A stretch of 63,733 nt of DNA from a virus: IMG/VR virus record IMGVR_UViG_3300032722_000019, positions 1 through 63,733 of that record. The stretch is one strand, 5' to 3'. The notes below the pieces were generated by a model. That model saw only the letters and a list, made by a program, of their open reading frames with translations. It was not told the DNA's origin and made no database searches. Below, piece by piece: positions 1-8,123 of the stretch. Within the stretch, counting starts at the first letter, position 1. Each line of letters begins with the position of its first letter. The position numbers and the translations under genes are program-made.

Positions 1-195
1 GGGCGGATGATTGTTCACGGTCACCCCCTGCGTGTAGTCGTCTATGACCCAGGCCCCCGGGCCGGTCTGCGTGATGCGCATGCCGCACCCGCCCACGTCG
101 TAGCTGAAGGACTTCGCGCCGTAGATGGTCACGTTACCCTCCTTGTCGATGGCGATCCTGACCGTGGAGCCGTTGGGGCCCGGGCCGTTCTCTCC
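1..195. repeat. Terminal repeat, left copy (assembly overlap of a circular genome)
   Basis: Bases 1-195 match 63539-63733 base for base, except G at 128 against A at 63666. The repeat lies inside one baseplate gene whose reading frame continues across the join, so it is the overlap of a circular or circularly permuted assembly and not a mobile repeat. The unit length is about 63,538 bp. The mismatch changes one codon (Thr in the left copy, Ile in the right). Confidence 0.93.
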
Positions 196-633
196 GTCGT
201 CCCTAAGGATCACGCCGTTGGGGCCGTTGATCTCTGTGGCCTCGGGGTCGTCCGCCGGCCTGAGCTCGCCGCCGCCCAGCGCCAGGAAGCCCACCGCGCT
301 GAGGTTGCCCTGGGGGGCCATGGTGGCGGTACCGCCGCCCAGTCCCGAGACCCCTCCCAGGTAGACGTCGCAGGGCACGAGCATCCCCGGGTCGCCCGGC
401 TGGATGGGGAAGCGCACGTACCTCGGGTAGAGGACTGGCACCGTCAGCTGGGGGAACTGCTGGACGGGGTCCTGGACGTCGATGTCCACGGTCACGACGG
501 TCCCCGTGTCGTCCACGGAGGAGACCGTGCAGGGCAGGCTCTTCCCCAGCGTCTCCAGCGCGTGGTCTATCATCGCCTGCACGTAGTACTGCAGGTTCTT
601 GATCAGCGGGCTCTTCTGGGAGTCGTCGGCCAT
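1..633 (-). CDS. Baseplate spike / assembly protein V-like (continues across the window end)
   Basis: The gene starts at ATG 633-631, reads leftwards off the window start and resumes at 63538, ending at TGA 63508-63506; the full product is 221 residues. The N-terminal part (VSSVDDTGTVVTVDIDV, then a PVLYPRYVRFPIQPGDPG stretch) looks like the OB-fold of Gp138/gpV-type baseplate proteins. A Gly-rich middle and a short beta segment (STVRIAIDKEGNVTIYGA) follow, as in central spike proteins, and the end is His/Pro-rich. It lies between the hub-like gene and the W-like and J genes, the usual V-W-J order. The role as puncturing spike at the tail tip is inferred from family and position. The right end of the window carries a duplicate of its C-terminal part. 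Confidence 0.72.
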   Translation of the reverse strand, partial: MADDSQKSPLIKNLQYYVQAMIDHALETLGKSLPCTVSSVDDTGTVVTVDIDVQDPVQQFPQLTVPVLYPRYVRFPIQPGDPGMLVPCDVYLGGVSGLGGGTATMAPQGNLSAVGFLALGGGELRPADDPEATEINGPNGVILRDDGENGPGPNGSTVRIAIDKEGNVTIYGAKSFSYDVGGCGMRITQTGPGAWVIDDYTQGVTVNNHPP

Positions 634-1713
634 CTACTTGGTGCCGCTGAGCTGGGGGTTGACTATGTAGGCATCTATCACCGTGACCCAGGCGTCCGCA
701 GAGGCCTGCCGGAAGTGCCCCAGTTGGTGGAGGGACTGCACCTGGAACTTGCCCTGGAAGATGGAGCGGTTCCGGATGGGGGAGTTGGGCGTGGCCGCGG
801 CCGGGGCGGTGACCACGTAGGGCGCGGCCAGCTTCTCGGGCAGGCGGAGGTAGTCCCCCACCGCCAGGTCTCCGCGCATGACCGTCTTGAAGTTTATGGT
901 CACGGGGTCGATGAAGGTCGGCTGCCCGATCATGTCCTGGAAGGCGATGTCCCGCGGGTTGGACGCCGTCCAGTTAGTGAAGCCGTCCGAGGTATTGTCG
1001 AACACCAGGACCTTCTTTCCAGTGACGGTCACGGAGACGCCGCTGTTTGAGTAGGGCACGCCCGTGACGGTCTTGATACCGTTGAACTGTTGGCTCTTGG
1101 AGACCCTCTTGAGCCAGTTGGCGAAGGAGCTCAGCTTGCTGTAGGAGCCCTTCTGGTCGTAGTTGAAGACGAACTGGGGCGAGAGCTGGACCACTATCTC
1201 GTAGCCCGGGAGCGCCGTGGTCAGTGCCTGCTTGATGCCCTGGCTCATGGGCTGGTTGGCCGGGCAGTTGAGCTGGAAGTTCTTCTTGACCTGGCCCCCG
1301 CCGGTCGGGGGCTGGAGGATCATGTCCAGCCGCATGACGTTGCCCACCCAGGAGCCGAACGCCTGGTAGATCGTGCCGGAGAGGATCAGGCCTGCCTGGT
1401 TGTTCTGACTGGCCGCGGTGGCCAGGGGCAGGCCTGGCTTCATGCCGGCGCGCACCTCTATGCTCATGCCGTTGAGGTCGAAGGACTGGGCCAGCTCCTT
1501 GATGCCCACGCCCCAGACCGAGAGCCTGGAGCCGAACCAGGGCGTGTCGTAGGACGTGATGGGGAAGTCCATCTCCAGGTCGAGCGCGCCGGGGAGACTC
1601 TTGCCGTTCACGAAGCTGGTGAACGTGCTCTGGACGCCGGTCTGCTGCATGAACTGCGGCTGGACCAGGGCTCCCGTGTCAGGATTGGTGATCTTGATGT
1701 CGTAGTAGCGCAT
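634..1713 (-). CDS. Baseplate hub protein (gpD/gp44-like)
   Basis: The product has 359 residues and starts at ATG 1713, two bases after the stop of the upstream gene. Codons upstream of this ATG are open but read nonsense over the neighbouring gene. It is a beta-rich protein with few charged stretches; the N-terminus (MRYYDIKITNPDTG) and a repeated V..G...VFDN pattern recall the hub proteins that cap the tail tube. It sits directly before the V-like spike gene and after the baseplate plug gene, where hub genes are found in myoviruses. The family match is from memory of gene order and general composition and not from a diagnostic motif. Confidence 0.62.
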   Translation of the reverse strand: MRYYDIKITNPDTGALVQPQFMQQTGVQSTFTSFVNGKSLPGALDLEMDFPITSYDTPWFGSRLSVWGVGIKELAQSFDLNGMSIEVRAGMKPGLPLATAASQNNQAGLILSGTIYQAFGSWVGNVMRLDMILQPPTGGGQVKKNFQLNCPANQPMSQGIKQALTTALPGYEIVVQLSPQFVFNYDQKGSYSKLSSFANWLKRVSKSQQFNGIKTVTGVPYSNSGVSVTVTGKKVLVFDNTSDGFTNWTASNPRDIAFQDMIGQPTFIDPVTINFKTVMRGDLAVGDYLRLPEKLAAPYVVTAPAAATPNSPIRNRSIFQGKFQVQSLHQLGHFRQASADAWVTVIDAYIVNPQLSGTK

Positions 1714-1714
1714 C

Positions 1715-2206
1715 CTACGGCGAGACCTCGAACTGCCTCGTGGGATCGCGGTAGACCAGGGTGCTCGTCTGGAAGTAGCCACCCGCCAGGTCGAGGTCCC
1801 AGCTCAGGGTGCCCAGCGCCGCGGAGGGGCCGGGGTCTCCGGCCAGCGGGTAGGAGAGGGTGCTGGGCCCCGTGATCAGGCAGGGGAACGTCCCGTTGTA
1901 GGCGGCGGGGGAGCAGTCCCGGACCGTCAGCTCGATAGTCTGGCCCACCGCGTAGCCGTGCGGCTGGGCGGTCACCACGCTGGCCGCCCCGGTGGCCCAC
2001 GAGAGCCCCTGGATGGCCACGCCGGCCGGCGAGCCTACCAGGGAGCGGTAGAACACCATGGTCCCGTTGAGTGCGAACAGGGCCAGGTACCATCGCTGCC
2101 CGAACAGGAGGTAGGGCACTATCGCGGTGTAGGTGTTCCCGTCCAGGGTCGGCTGGAACTGGAAGTTGCTCTGTGCCGGGGGCTCGAAGTTGAAGTAGGT
2201 GGTCAT
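1715..2206 (-). CDS. Baseplate plug-like protein with an inserted beta module
   Basis: The product has 163 residues. Residues 1-62 (TLDGNTYTAIVP, FGQRWYLALFALNGTMVFYR) and 138-163 (LDLAGGYFQTSTLVYRDP, QFEV) resemble the two halves of the roughly 100-residue baseplate plug family. Between them, about residues 67-134, lies an insertion with the pattern W.....V.T..PHGYAVGQ....TVRDCSPAAYNGTF. The same kind of module is seen in the sheath and baseplate J proteins here. The ATG at 2206 overlaps the end of the previous gene by 4 bases (ATGA). The plug call rests on the flanking halves and on the position just before the hub gene. Confidence 0.62.
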   Translation of the reverse strand: MTTYFNFEPPAQSNFQFQPTLDGNTYTAIVPYLLFGQRWYLALFALNGTMVFYRSLVGSPAGVAIQGLSWATGAASVVTAQPHGYAVGQTIELTVRDCSPAAYNGTFPCLITGPSTLSYPLAGDPGPSAALGTLSWDLDLAGGYFQTSTLVYRDPTRQFEVSP

Positions 2207-2991
2207 GGGGCGGGCAGTGGGGAAACGGAGAACTGGCCCGGCGCGATGGCCGCGGCGTAGCCCGGGATGGCGGTGGTGCCGGCCGCCGCGGAGTTAGTCA
2301 GCGCGGGGGACAGGACCGTGCCGGCCAGGCCGGTGGTGGTGCCGCCCGCGGCCCCGATGCCGGACCAGGCCGGCGTCTGTCCGGGGAGCTGGAGGCTGCC
2401 GCTGATCTGGCTCATGAGGGAGCTCTGCGCGGCCTGGATGTCGCTCAAAGTGATCAGGGGCTGCTCGAAGTCGAAGGTCCAGGCATTCTGGGGCTGCCTG
2501 CTCCCACCCCCAGAGGTGTCCCTCAGCGCCCTCAGCACGCAGCTGGTGTAGACGTAGGAGGGCGTCATGACGATGTAGGTGCCGCCGCTCTGGTTGTGCA
2601 GGGAGAGCGCGGCCTGCAGGGCCTGGAAGACCGCCAGCTTGAGGAAGTAGCCGAGCGGCCCCTTGGCCGGCGTCGTCATCCTCATGGAGACCACCAGCGG
2701 CTGCTGGATGACTGCGTTAGCCGCGATGCCCTGGTTCCCGAAGGGGTAGCGCGCCAGGTCCTGGTTGATCAGCGTGGCCCCGGGCAGGGGGTCGAAGTTG
2801 GCGAAGAAGCCGTCCAGGTCCAGCGAGTCCGAGCCGCCCGACAGCAGGCCGAGCGGGAAGTTCAGCGCCTCCGTGATGGCGATGAGGGGTAGCATCTGAC
2901 CCGGCATGACCTTGGCCAGGCCGCCGGTCAGGATGATCGGGGACAGCTGGAAGGCGAGCTTCCAGACCGCGAGACCGGCGCTGATGCTCAC
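2203..2991 (-). CDS. Conserved myovirus tail/baseplate protein
   Basis: The product has 262 residues and starts at ATG 2991, overlapping the tape measure stop. The centre (QQPLVVSMRMTTPA, GGTYIVMTPSYVYTSCVL, WTFDFEQPLITLSDIQ) is a pattern I associate with a conserved protein found between tape measure and plug/hub genes in phages with this type of sheath. The last 60 residues are low complexity (Gly, Ala, Thr). A role in joining the tube end to the baseplate is inferred from position only; no catalytic motif is visible. Confidence 0.55.
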   Translation of the reverse strand: MSISAGLAVWKLAFQLSPIILTGGLAKVMPGQMLPLIAITEALNFPLGLLSGGSDSLDLDGFFANFDPLPGATLINQDLARYPFGNQGIAANAVIQQPLVVSMRMTTPAKGPLGYFLKLAVFQALQAALSLHNQSGGTYIVMTPSYVYTSCVLRALRDTSGGGSRQPQNAWTFDFEQPLITLSDIQAAQSSLMSQISGSLQLPGQTPAWSGIGAAGGTTTGLAGTVLSPALTNSAAAGTTAIPGYAAAIAPGQFSVSPLPAP

Positions 2992-4793
2992 TGCAGGATA
3001 CTCGGGCCGGGGGTGCCCACGCCGCTGACCCCGCCCGCGTTGGCGATGCTGGTCACGGCGCTGCCGCCAGTGTTGTTGTTGATAGTGACCTCCACTCCGG
3101 AGTTACGGAGGTAGTTGGCGGTCTCTCGGTAGGGATGGTCGCCGCTGCGGTTTGTCCAGTTGTCCAGCCCCGCGAGGCCGCCGCGACGATAGATGTCTAC
3201 GGCCGCCGGACCGCCATTGTAGTCGGCGAGGATCTCGGCCTTATTGCCGTGGTACTTCTGATCCAGTTGAGAAAGGAGCTTCTGGGCCATCTCCTTGTTC
3301 TTGACCGGGTCGTAGCGGTCGTCTGGATCGTAGCCCAGGCCGCGGGCCGTCTCCGGCATGATCTGATAGACGCCCACCGCGCCGGCTGGAGACATGCGGC
3401 CGTCCGGCGTGCCCTCTAGGCGACGCACCAGGTCCAGCATGTCGGAGCCGGCGGCCGAACCGGACATGGTGCTGCCGGCCGGGGGCGTGTCCACGATGGG
3501 GGTGCCGTCGGGGAGGTACTTGACGCCCCCGTTGGAGGGGCTCAGCGGGTTGGTCTTGCCCCCCTTGCCGAACGACGACGAGGTGGAGTTGTGGTCATTC
3601 TTCATGGAGCCGTGGGTGGCGTCGGCGATGGCCGCGTTCTTGCGCTTCTCCTCCTCGCTCTCGGGCAGTAGCCCCAGCCAGCGCGCCCAGCTGACCATCT
3701 TCTTGGCCGCGTAGGAGATGCCGTCGGCCAGGTCCTTGATGTCCTGCTTGAAGGCCGGCTTGTTGACGTACTGCCCGAACTCGTGGAGCCCCTCGGCGAC
3801 CCAGTGGACGCCGTCCTTGAAGCCCTGGCCCCCGATCAGCTGCTTGACCGCGTCGCTGAGGCCGTCGGCGAGCTGCTTCAGCTCTGGGGCCAGCGGCGAG
3901 AGGGCCTCTATGAAGGTGGACTTGATCTTGATGCCGGCCCCCTCCAGGGCCATGTCGAACTCCTGCATGTCCTTGAGGGCCTTGTCGCTCACGCCGAAGT
4001 CGGCCATGCGCTTCTTGTAGCCCTCGGCGTCCAGGTCCGCGTCCGAGGCGGTGCTCAGCCGCCGCATGGTCTCGATGTCCACGCCGAGCGCGCCCAGGCC
4101 CCGGCCCTGGATGACCCGTCCCCAGGTCTTGGGGTCGCTGGACTGCGCCAGTGCTCGGACCCGCTTGAGGACTTCTACGGACTCCTCGGCGGTGTCTCCG
4201 TGCTGCCCCGGGACCATCCCCAGGGCGTACATGGCCCGGGCCTCCTGCGAGCCCAGGTCGCCCTGGGCAGAGGAGACTCCTCGCACTATCCCGCTGGTGT
4301 CTGCGAAGCGTCCGTAGGTGAGGTCAAAGGCCCGCTTGGCCCCGTAGGACAGACCCAGGCCCGTGGCCTCTCGGCGCCCCGCGCCGGCCCCGGCCGCCAG
4401 TCTCTCGAAGCCCCAGACCGACCCGCCCAGCGCCAGTCCGGAGGTCAGGCTGAAGATGCCCGTCCACTTCTCCAGGGAGCGCGTGGCGGCGACGATGTTC
4501 CCCGCGATCGTCTTGGAGCTGCGGGCCATCGAGTCCCAGTAGAGGGCCGCCTTGCTGGAGTGCTGCTCGACCTTCTTGTTCTCGTTGGCGATGTCCCTCG
4601 CCATGTGCTGCTGGGCGAGCATCAGCGCAGCCATGGCCTTGAAGCCCTTGGCCATCGCCTCGTTCTCCTTGGCGACGTCGGCCCACATCTCGGGCTGCTT
4701 GGACAGCACCTCGTTGTAGCGGTCGAACTCCTTGGTGAACTCCTGGAGGTTCGACTGAACATCGAGCGAGACGATCTTCTTTACGACGGGCAT
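2988..4793 (-). CDS. Tail tape measure protein with lytic transglycosylase domain
   Basis: The product has 601 residues. The first 110 are helical and charged (coiled-coil-like), a small-residue hydrophobic stretch follows around 112-145, and the middle is helical. Residues about 450-560 form a soluble lytic transglycosylase domain: catalytic Glu in LVRRLEGTPDG, then SPAGAVGVYQIMPETARGLG and LADYNGGP. Such domains let the ejected tape measure open a local hole in peptidoglycan during DNA entry. At about 1.5 angstrom per residue the length implies a tail of roughly 90 nm. It lies directly downstream of the frameshifted chaperone gene, its usual place. Confidence 0.88.
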   Translation of the reverse strand: MPVVKKIVSLDVQSNLQEFTKEFDRYNEVLSKQPEMWADVAKENEAMAKGFKAMAALMLAQQHMARDIANENKKVEQHSSKAALYWDSMARSSKTIAGNIVAATRSLEKWTGIFSLTSGLALGGSVWGFERLAAGAGAGRREATGLGLSYGAKRAFDLTYGRFADTSGIVRGVSSAQGDLGSQEARAMYALGMVPGQHGDTAEESVEVLKRVRALAQSSDPKTWGRVIQGRGLGALGVDIETMRRLSTASDADLDAEGYKKRMADFGVSDKALKDMQEFDMALEGAGIKIKSTFIEALSPLAPELKQLADGLSDAVKQLIGGQGFKDGVHWVAEGLHEFGQYVNKPAFKQDIKDLADGISYAAKKMVSWARWLGLLPESEEEKRKNAAIADATHGSMKNDHNSTSSSFGKGGKTNPLSPSNGGVKYLPDGTPIVDTPPAGSTMSGSAAGSDMLDLVRRLEGTPDGRMSPAGAVGVYQIMPETARGLGYDPDDRYDPVKNKEMAQKLLSQLDQKYHGNKAEILADYNGGPAAVDIYRRGGLAGLDNWTNRSGDHPYRETANYLRNSGVEVTINNNTGGSAVTSIANAGGVSGVGTPGPSILQ

Positions 4794-4799
4794 GGGGAC

Positions 4800-5129
4800 C
4801 TACCCTGTCAGGGTCCGCCGGAGGTTCTCCACGGAGCGTATCAGCTCTATGGTCGTCCGCTGGCGGAAGAGGTGGGGACTGGGGTAGGCCCAGTCCCTGA
4901 ACTGACCGAAGTACTGCTCCCAGCCCGGCCCGGCGGCCCAGGCTAGACTAGCACTGACGACAGTGGGGTGTCCGAGCTCTCTTTCGTAGTCTCGGCCGGC
5001 GTCGACGTCGGCAAGGAAGCTGCGAATTCCGTAGCAGTCGATGACACGATTTGCGCGCTGTAGACGCGCATCATCGGGAATACGTACTGCTTCTGCTCCT
5101 TCCTGGTCTGCAACCACGAGACCGCAGTA
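4800..5129 (-). CDS. Tail assembly chaperone T part, made by -1 frameshift
   Basis: This frame encodes about 109 residues (FYCGLVVADQEG to VENLRRTLTG) and opens into the slippery run at 5135-5129. A GTG at 5117 could serve as an independent start, but no good ribosome site precedes it and the frame is open through the slippery site. The expected product is a fusion of 156 residues of the chaperone gene with this segment, 265 residues in all, equivalent to lambda gpG-T or P2 gpE-E'. It ends 7 bases before the tape measure start. The T part is thought to bind tail tube subunits while the G part binds the tape measure. Confidence 0.75.
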   Translation of the reverse strand, partial: YCGLVVADQEGAEAVRIPDDARLQRANRVIDCYGIRSFLADVDAGRDYERELGHPTVVSASLAWAAGPGWEQYFGQFRDWAYPSPHLFRQRTTIELIRSVENLRRTLTG

Positions 5130-5596
5130 AAAAAAGCGGCGTTGCTCATCACCTCCTTGTACTCCTCGGGGGTGATGACCTCCTGGCGCAGGGCCTCGGC
5201 GACGGGCATGGGCTGCCAGCCCCTCTGCGGGTCGAGGGCTATGATGGAGGTCAGGCGCTCGATCTCGTTGATCAGGCCCTTCTGGACCTCCTCCAGGGTG
5301 CCCTCGCGCTGGGCCAGCTGGCGGATTATCAGCAGCGCCACGCGGCCGGCCATGCCGACCCCGAAGTTCTTGCCGTAGACGGTGGTGATGACCTCCGCCA
5401 GGAGGAGGGCGTACCTCTCGTACGTCTCCTCCAGAATCGGGACCGAGTGCGCGTACAGCTTCCGCATGACGGGCTCCATCACTGGGCGCCCGTTTTCGAG
5501 GACGGGCTTGCCGTCCTCGAGCCTCGGCCTGACCTGGTCGGTCTCCTGCTCGATCTCGAGCACCAGGTTCATCTTCTTGTTGATCTTCGCTGCCAT
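4943..5596 (-). CDS. Tail assembly chaperone (G part)
   Basis: The product has 217 residues, is mostly helical and has a charged N-terminus; no catalytic motif is seen. It lies between the tube gene and the tape measure gene, the fixed place of tail assembly chaperones, and it contains the slippery heptamer at codons 155-156. Normal decoding continues to 4943 and gives a Ser/Thr-rich tail. A fraction of ribosomes should shift to the frame ending at 4800. The chaperone would coat the tape measure during tail assembly and be absent from the finished particle. Confidence 0.8.
   Translation of the reverse strand: MAAKINKKMNLVLEIEQETDQVRPRLEDGKPVLENGRPVMEPVMRKLYAHSVPILEETYERYALLLAEVITTVYGKNFGVGMAGRVALLIIRQLAQREGTLEEVQKGLINEIERLTSIIALDPQRGWQPMPVAEALRQEVITPEEYKEVMSNAAFFTAVSWLQTRKEQKQYVFPMMRVYSAQIVSSTATEFAASLPTSTPAETTKESSDTPLSSVLV
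5129..5135 (-). promoter_or_regulatory. Slippery site for -1 ribosomal frameshifting (U UUU UUU)
   Basis: On the minus strand the chaperone reads GCT TTT TTT ACT. The run of seven U has the exact X XXY YYZ phasing (last base of GCU, then UUU UUU). Slipping back one base continues into the overlapping frame that ends at 4800. The site is 61 codons before the zero-frame stop. No pseudoknot was modelled. Confidence 0.8.
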
Positions 5597-5642
5597 GCTT
5601 CTTCTCCTGCTACTACTGTAGTCCTACCCCTGGTCGTTCCGG

Positions 5643-6101
5643 CTACCCCGCGTTGAAGAGTGCCGAGTTGATCAGGTAGTAGCCGCCGATGGTGACCACG
5701 AACCCGGCGTCCTCGCCCGCGAACGAGAGCTCGCGGATGTTGCGGATGGCACAGTTGTTCACCGGGTAGATGGGCACGCCGCCCGAGGCCTGGGAGACGT
5801 CGGGGTAGACCTGGCCGTTGCCCAGGAACGTGTTGGTCTGGCGCTGCTTCTCGTACAGCGCCGCCAGGTTCTGCGTCTTGAGCAGGGCCATCGTGATTAG
5901 GATGGGCTGGTAGGGCTCGGGCGACTGGACCTGGCCGGTCATCGTGTTGATGAACGTGGTGGCCTCTCCGTCGAACGAGATGGAGATGCCGGCCTTGCCC
6001 AGGTATGGCGCGGTCACGTTGAGCTCCGGGTGGTCGGTCCAGTATACGGAGCCGAGTACCCGGTTCAGGTTGCCCTGTGGGACGAGAGGATTGCCGGGCA
6101 T
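5643..6101 (-). CDS. Tail tube protein
   Basis: The product has 152 residues: a short beta-rich protein (YLGKAGISISFDGEATTFIN, GYYLINSALF) directly downstream of the sheath gene with a 3-base gap, and followed by the frameshifted chaperone. Sheath-tube-chaperone-tape measure is the standard myovirus order. It should polymerise as hexameric rings inside the sheath to form the DNA channel. The assignment rests on order, length and beta content. Confidence 0.78.
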   Translation of the reverse strand: MPGNPLVPQGNLNRVLGSVYWTDHPELNVTAPYLGKAGISISFDGEATTFINTMTGQVQSPEPYQPILITMALLKTQNLAALYEKQRQTNTFLGNGQVYPDVSQASGGVPIYPVNNCAIRNIRELSFAGEDAGFVVTIGGYYLINSALFNAG

Positions 6102-6104
6102 GGG

Positions 6105-7763
6105 TTAGCCTCCCTGGACCACGAACTGGTTGACGTTGAGGTTGACGATGATCTTGTCGAACCCGCGCAGCGGCGTCATGACGACCGAGAGGCCGCCGTA
6201 GAGGCCGGTCTTGTAGTTGCTCGGGTTGAGCGTGAGGTAGGAGATGAACGGCTGGGCGTTGACCACCGCCTGACCGTCGTAGACCCCTGCCTCCAGGTTG
6301 GCCAGGAACTGCGTCTGCGGCAGCCCGACCTGGTTGGGCGAGCCCAGGATGAGGCCGTAGGAGATGCCGTTGGCCAGCGTCCGCGCCGCCACGCCCGCCA
6401 GGCGGTTGATGCCGTCCTGGTTGTAGTAGAGCGGGTTGACCGGGTTGTTGCTGCCGTTGATCACGGCGTTGGCCAGGTCGAGGTTGAGGTTGATGGCCGC
6501 CCAGTCGATGGAGTACCAGAAGTTGAACGGGTTGCCGTCCAGGTTGTTGCCGCCGAAGAGGATGTCGAAGGAAACGCCCCCCTGGCTCCCGGTCCCCGCG
6601 TAGCTCCAGTTGGCCGTCGTGATGGCAGAGATGGTCGGTCCCATGCCGCGGGTCTGGAACGGCGTCACGCCGCTGAGCTCGCTGTACTCCAGCGGGGTCA
6701 CCTTGTTGGTGCTGGAGGGCGCGTAGTTGAGCGTGGTGTAGAATACCGAGGCCAGGGAGTACTCCGTGGCCGGCACGCCCGCGCTGGCGTACAGGCTGGC
6801 CACCAGCGTGCCCTCTACCGAGATGGCCCCCGGGTCCGCCGCCACGTTGGCGATCAGCGTCATCCCGGTGGTGCCGGGCTGCGCGATGAACTGGCCGTTG
6901 TAGCCCGCGGGCGTGCAGCCCGTGACCGTGAACAGCTGCCCCGGGGCCACGCCGTGGTTCGTGGTGGTGGTCAGGGTGATCTGGCCGCCCGAGTAGGAGG
7001 CGTTGGTGAGGGTGTTCTGGCCCCAGGTGCCCGTCAGCGGGTTCTCGATCATCCCGAAGACGCACTTCATCGCCGAGTTGTACCTCTTGTAGTTCTGGAG
7101 GTTCGACGTGACGAAGAAGTAGGTCTTGGCGGTGTTGCTCTCGAACCCAGCCAGGAAGGCCAGGAAGGAGGGCACGCCGTCCCAGTCGCGCGGGACCAGG
7201 TAGGAGTAGAAGAACTGGTCGGAGTTGGCGATGAACGAGGCCAGCGCCGTCACGCCGGCCGCCGGCTCCCCCGCGCCGAGCTCCAGCACGTAGACCGGGT
7301 TCTGGGAGCCCTGGGCGAAGTAGCTGCCCACCATCGCCTGGAGGTCGCCCACGCCGCGGGCGGTGTAGGTGCCCGGGGTGGTGGCCGGGGAGGTCCCCGG
7401 GTTGGTCGACAGGTAGTAGGTGAAGGTGCTCGCCCCGGTGGAGATGGCGTTGACCGTGCCGTTGTAGGTGGTGGGGACGGCCCCGGCCACCGTGGTCACG
7501 AACGCCTCTCCCACCGCCACGCCGTGGGCGGCAGTGGCGGTGGCGGTGACCTGCCCGCCGTAGGCCGAGGACCAGGTCAGGGAGGTCAGGGTCAGCGGGG
7601 CGGGCAGCAGCGGCGTGAGGTCGCCCGCCTGCGTCAGGAGCGCGTCGTTCTGCGCCCCCAGGACGGTGCCCCCCTGGCTGAGGAGCGCCCCCGTCTTCTG
7701 CAGCGTGCTCGGCGTCGGGGGCGTCGAGATGCTGACGTTGACTACTACGATGGGGTTCGCCAT
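6105..7763 (-). CDS. Tail sheath protein (DUF3383-type) with two inserted beta modules
   Basis: The product has 552 residues. The N-terminus (MANPIVVVNVSISTPPTPS) and the C-terminal half (TTANWSYAGTG, FNFWYSIDWAAINLNLDLANA, GINRLAGVAARTLANG, GFDKIIVNLNVNQFV) match the DUF3383 sheath-like family. Two beta insertions stand out, at about 61-137 (HGVAVGEAFVTTVAGAVPTT) and 249-321 (HGVAPGQLFTVTGCTPAGYN). They resemble modules in the baseplate J and plug proteins, and probably project from the outside of the tail. The sheath contracts to drive the tube through the cell envelope. Confidence 0.85.
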   Translation of the reverse strand: MANPIVVVNVSISTPPTPSTLQKTGALLSQGGTVLGAQNDALLTQAGDLTPLLPAPLTLTSLTWSSAYGGQVTATATAAHGVAVGEAFVTTVAGAVPTTYNGTVNAISTGASTFTYYLSTNPGTSPATTPGTYTARGVGDLQAMVGSYFAQGSQNPVYVLELGAGEPAAGVTALASFIANSDQFFYSYLVPRDWDGVPSFLAFLAGFESNTAKTYFFVTSNLQNYKRYNSAMKCVFGMIENPLTGTWGQNTLTNASYSGGQITLTTTTNHGVAPGQLFTVTGCTPAGYNGQFIAQPGTTGMTLIANVAADPGAISVEGTLVASLYASAGVPATEYSLASVFYTTLNYAPSSTNKVTPLEYSELSGVTPFQTRGMGPTISAITTANWSYAGTGSQGGVSFDILFGGNNLDGNPFNFWYSIDWAAINLNLDLANAVINGSNNPVNPLYYNQDGINRLAGVAARTLANGISYGLILGSPNQVGLPQTQFLANLEAGVYDGQAVVNAQPFISYLTLNPSNYKTGLYGGLSVVMTPLRGFDKIIVNLNVNQFVVQGG

Positions 7764-7799
7764 AGAGGCTACCTCCTAGCTGGGGTGGAGGGGGCCTTC

Positions 7800-8111
7800 T
7801 TACTTGGTGAAGAAGGACACGCTGCCGGTGGTCAGGCCCGTGGTGACCACGCAGAGGCCGACCTGAAAGCCGACCGGGGCCGGCGGCACGAACTCGAAGG
7901 TGTTGGCGAGGTCGATCGGGCCGGCCAGCAGCGTGCCGGTGTTGTCGAGGCCGTCGTACACGGACATCGTGGCCCCGGACTGGCCCTTGTTGCAGGTCAC
8001 CGAGGAGACCACGCCCGGGCCGCTCTTGACCAGGGTGGTGGTCGCGGTGTTGATGCAGGTCGACTTGACGGCCGGGGCGGTGACGATGGCGGCGTTGGCG
8101 TTCTGGGTCAT
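7800..8111 (-). CDS. Small virion protein, probable sheath-gene partner
   Basis: The product has 103 residues, is rich in Thr, Val and Gly and has a predicted all-beta composition (ATTTLVKSGPGVVSSVTC, LVVTTGLTTGSVSFF-like end). Three Cys are present. It lies 36 bases upstream (in the direction of transcription) of the sheath gene and 12 bases after the preceding gene. A decoration or small fibre role would fit; the family was not recognised. Confidence 0.5.
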   Translation of the reverse strand: MTQNANAAIVTAPAVKSTCINTATTTLVKSGPGVVSSVTCNKGQSGATMSVYDGLDNTGTLLAGPIDLANTFEFVPPAPVGFQVGLCVVTTGLTTGSVSFFTK

Positions 8112-8123
8112 GATCGGTTTCTC

